Positions 24,387-64,000 of a DNA stretch of 64,000 bases are shown in pieces. This stretch comes from Zeus faber. Lineage: Eukaryota > Chordata > Actinopteri > Zeiformes > Zeidae. A program made the translations under genes and the position numbers. The stretch lies in NCBI GenBank assembly GCA_960531495.1, contig OY482864.1, positions 9,711,396-9,775,395 of the forward strand, in the 5' to 3' direction. Numbering within the stretch: position 1 is the stretch's first letter; each line of letters starts with the position of its first letter. A model generated the notes under the pieces. The model did not search any database and was not told where the DNA came from. It saw only the letters and a list, made by a program, of their open reading frames with translations.

Positions 24387-24730
24387 CTGCCCTCCTTTAC
24401 TTACGTCATCCCTTTCCCAGCCTTGTTTTCCAGTTCACCCGTGTGATGCTGATTGTCATTCTTAAGAGTTTGCCTGATTCAGACTTTATTCTCTAATCGG
24501 TTTATTTGATGTCACTTGGCAGTGGTTAATACCAGGACTTTATCATTGTAAAATGATCATTGTTTTTGCTCTGGTGACCATTGGGTACATAAAAAAAAAA
24601 AGGGTCGTGTCCTCCAAAGACAGGCTGTAGGTTTCAATTAGCCAGAGCCTCTGGAAAGTATAGTGTCGGCCAAAAGGTTAAACCGGGAGGAGAGATTGCA
24701 TGTAAAAGGAAAACAGAACCTACTCACACC

Positions 24731-24831
24731 ATTTGCATTGCTCAGGTTACTTTCGGTTTCCTTTCTCCCATACCTCCTTGCCATTGGTTGTCTGAATCGA
24801 AGGTGGAAGGGAGGAGGGGGGAGTTTATAAG
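24731..24831 (+). promoter_or_regulatory. Compact candidate promoter: octamer, ISRE, inverted CCAAT, TATA-like
   Basis: In order: octamer ATTTGCAT at 24731-24738; TTTCGGTTTC at 24751-24760, the reverse complement of GAAACCGAAA and a perfect GAAANNGAAA interferon-stimulated response element core, with an adjoining TTTCCTTTC at 24757-24765; ATTGG (inverted CCAAT) at 24783-24787; and TTTATAAG at 24824-24831. The spacing suits a start site near 24855. Such an arrangement is typical of interferon-stimulated gene promoters, but short motifs can arise by chance and function is inferred. Confidence 0.5.
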
Positions 24832-24854
24832 AGGAGCCTTGCTGTTCTTCAGTA

Positions 24855-24940
24855 CTGTTCCGTGTGAAACCACAGAGACCTGCCCATCGAGGCAATTTTC
24901 AATTTCAAATTTTTATTTTTATTTTTTTGAGGGGAAGAAG
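24855..24940 (+). other. Candidate 5' UTR exon of the LOTUS/NO VEIN-like gene
   Basis: Starting about 25-30 bp after the TATA-like box, this stretch contains no ATG and ends at GAAG followed by a consensus GTAAGA donor at 24941. It can splice to the acceptor at 25242-25243 (CTCTGACAG), 9 nt before the main start codon. The exact transcription start is a guess. Confidence 0.45.
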
Positions 24941-25251
24941 GTAAGACACTGTGCACTTTGTCTATTCTCTGTCTTCTGTTCATTGGCATGGCTTTCAGTA
25001 CTTTGGTAAATAGGTGTTAGATTTTGATTTTATGCTGCATTGCAGTTCTTCTGAATAGTTGATGTACAAAACGACTCGCAACTCATGGTTATGACATTCA
25101 CGAAATAGTCCTATAGTTAATATTAGTCTAGAGAAATCTTATTTTTCTTTGGGCCCATTCTAGAAACAAAAATAAAGTTCTAACTGACTCTGTGGTAACT
25201 GACTAACTCTCCTATTGGTATTTATATGTTCTTCCTCTGACAGCGTGACTC

Positions 25252-64000
<38,749 letters not shown>

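Overview
This window is genomic DNA of a ray-finned (teleost-type) fish. The evidence is spliced genes with GT-AG introns, very abundant (CA)n, (GT)n, (GA)n and (AT)n microsatellites, fish-type short DNA transposons, and proteins that resemble vertebrate families. Two large genes, both on the + strand, explain nearly all the coding signal. I placed exons by protein-family similarity, splice consensus and reading-frame phase. Every junction kept in the two models is phase-consistent.

Region 1 (1-5528): a GC/CpG-rich block with an 18-bp minisatellite, then about 4.6 kb of AT-rich noncoding DNA with a LINE-like tail, CA repeats, a short DNA-transposon copy, a ~15-bp minisatellite and a TTC array. 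The CpG block may be the distal promoter or 5' UTR of radil.

Region 2 (5531-20849): radil, in 18 coding exons and about 1,312 codons. It carries RA, FHA, DIL and PDZ domains in the order expected of this Rap1 effector. Polyadenylation signals lie at 21220 and 21308.

Region 3 (20850-25243): radil 3' UTR, AT-rich spacer, and two candidate promoters for the next gene. One is CpG-rich with a CRE at 22587. The other is a compact promoter with an octamer, a perfect ISRE core, an inverted CCAAT box and a TATA-like box at 24731-24831.

Region 4 (25252-64000, continuing past the right edge): a giant gene of at least 43 coding exons and more than 2,630 codons. It encodes an N-terminal LOTUS/OST-HTH RNA-binding domain, a helical linker, an acidic stretch, a GHKL (Bergerat-fold, sacsin-like) ATPase, and a long C-terminal part like the plant protein NO VEIN. 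The C-terminal end, where a DUF3883/NOV_C domain is expected, is not in the window.

Radil acts in Rap1-integrin adhesion and cell migration. The LOTUS/NO VEIN-like gene has no established role that I can cite. Its architecture and ISRE-bearing promoter make an interferon-inducible, RNA-related ATPase the most interesting hypothesis here. I see no tRNA, rRNA, CRISPR or prokaryotic features.
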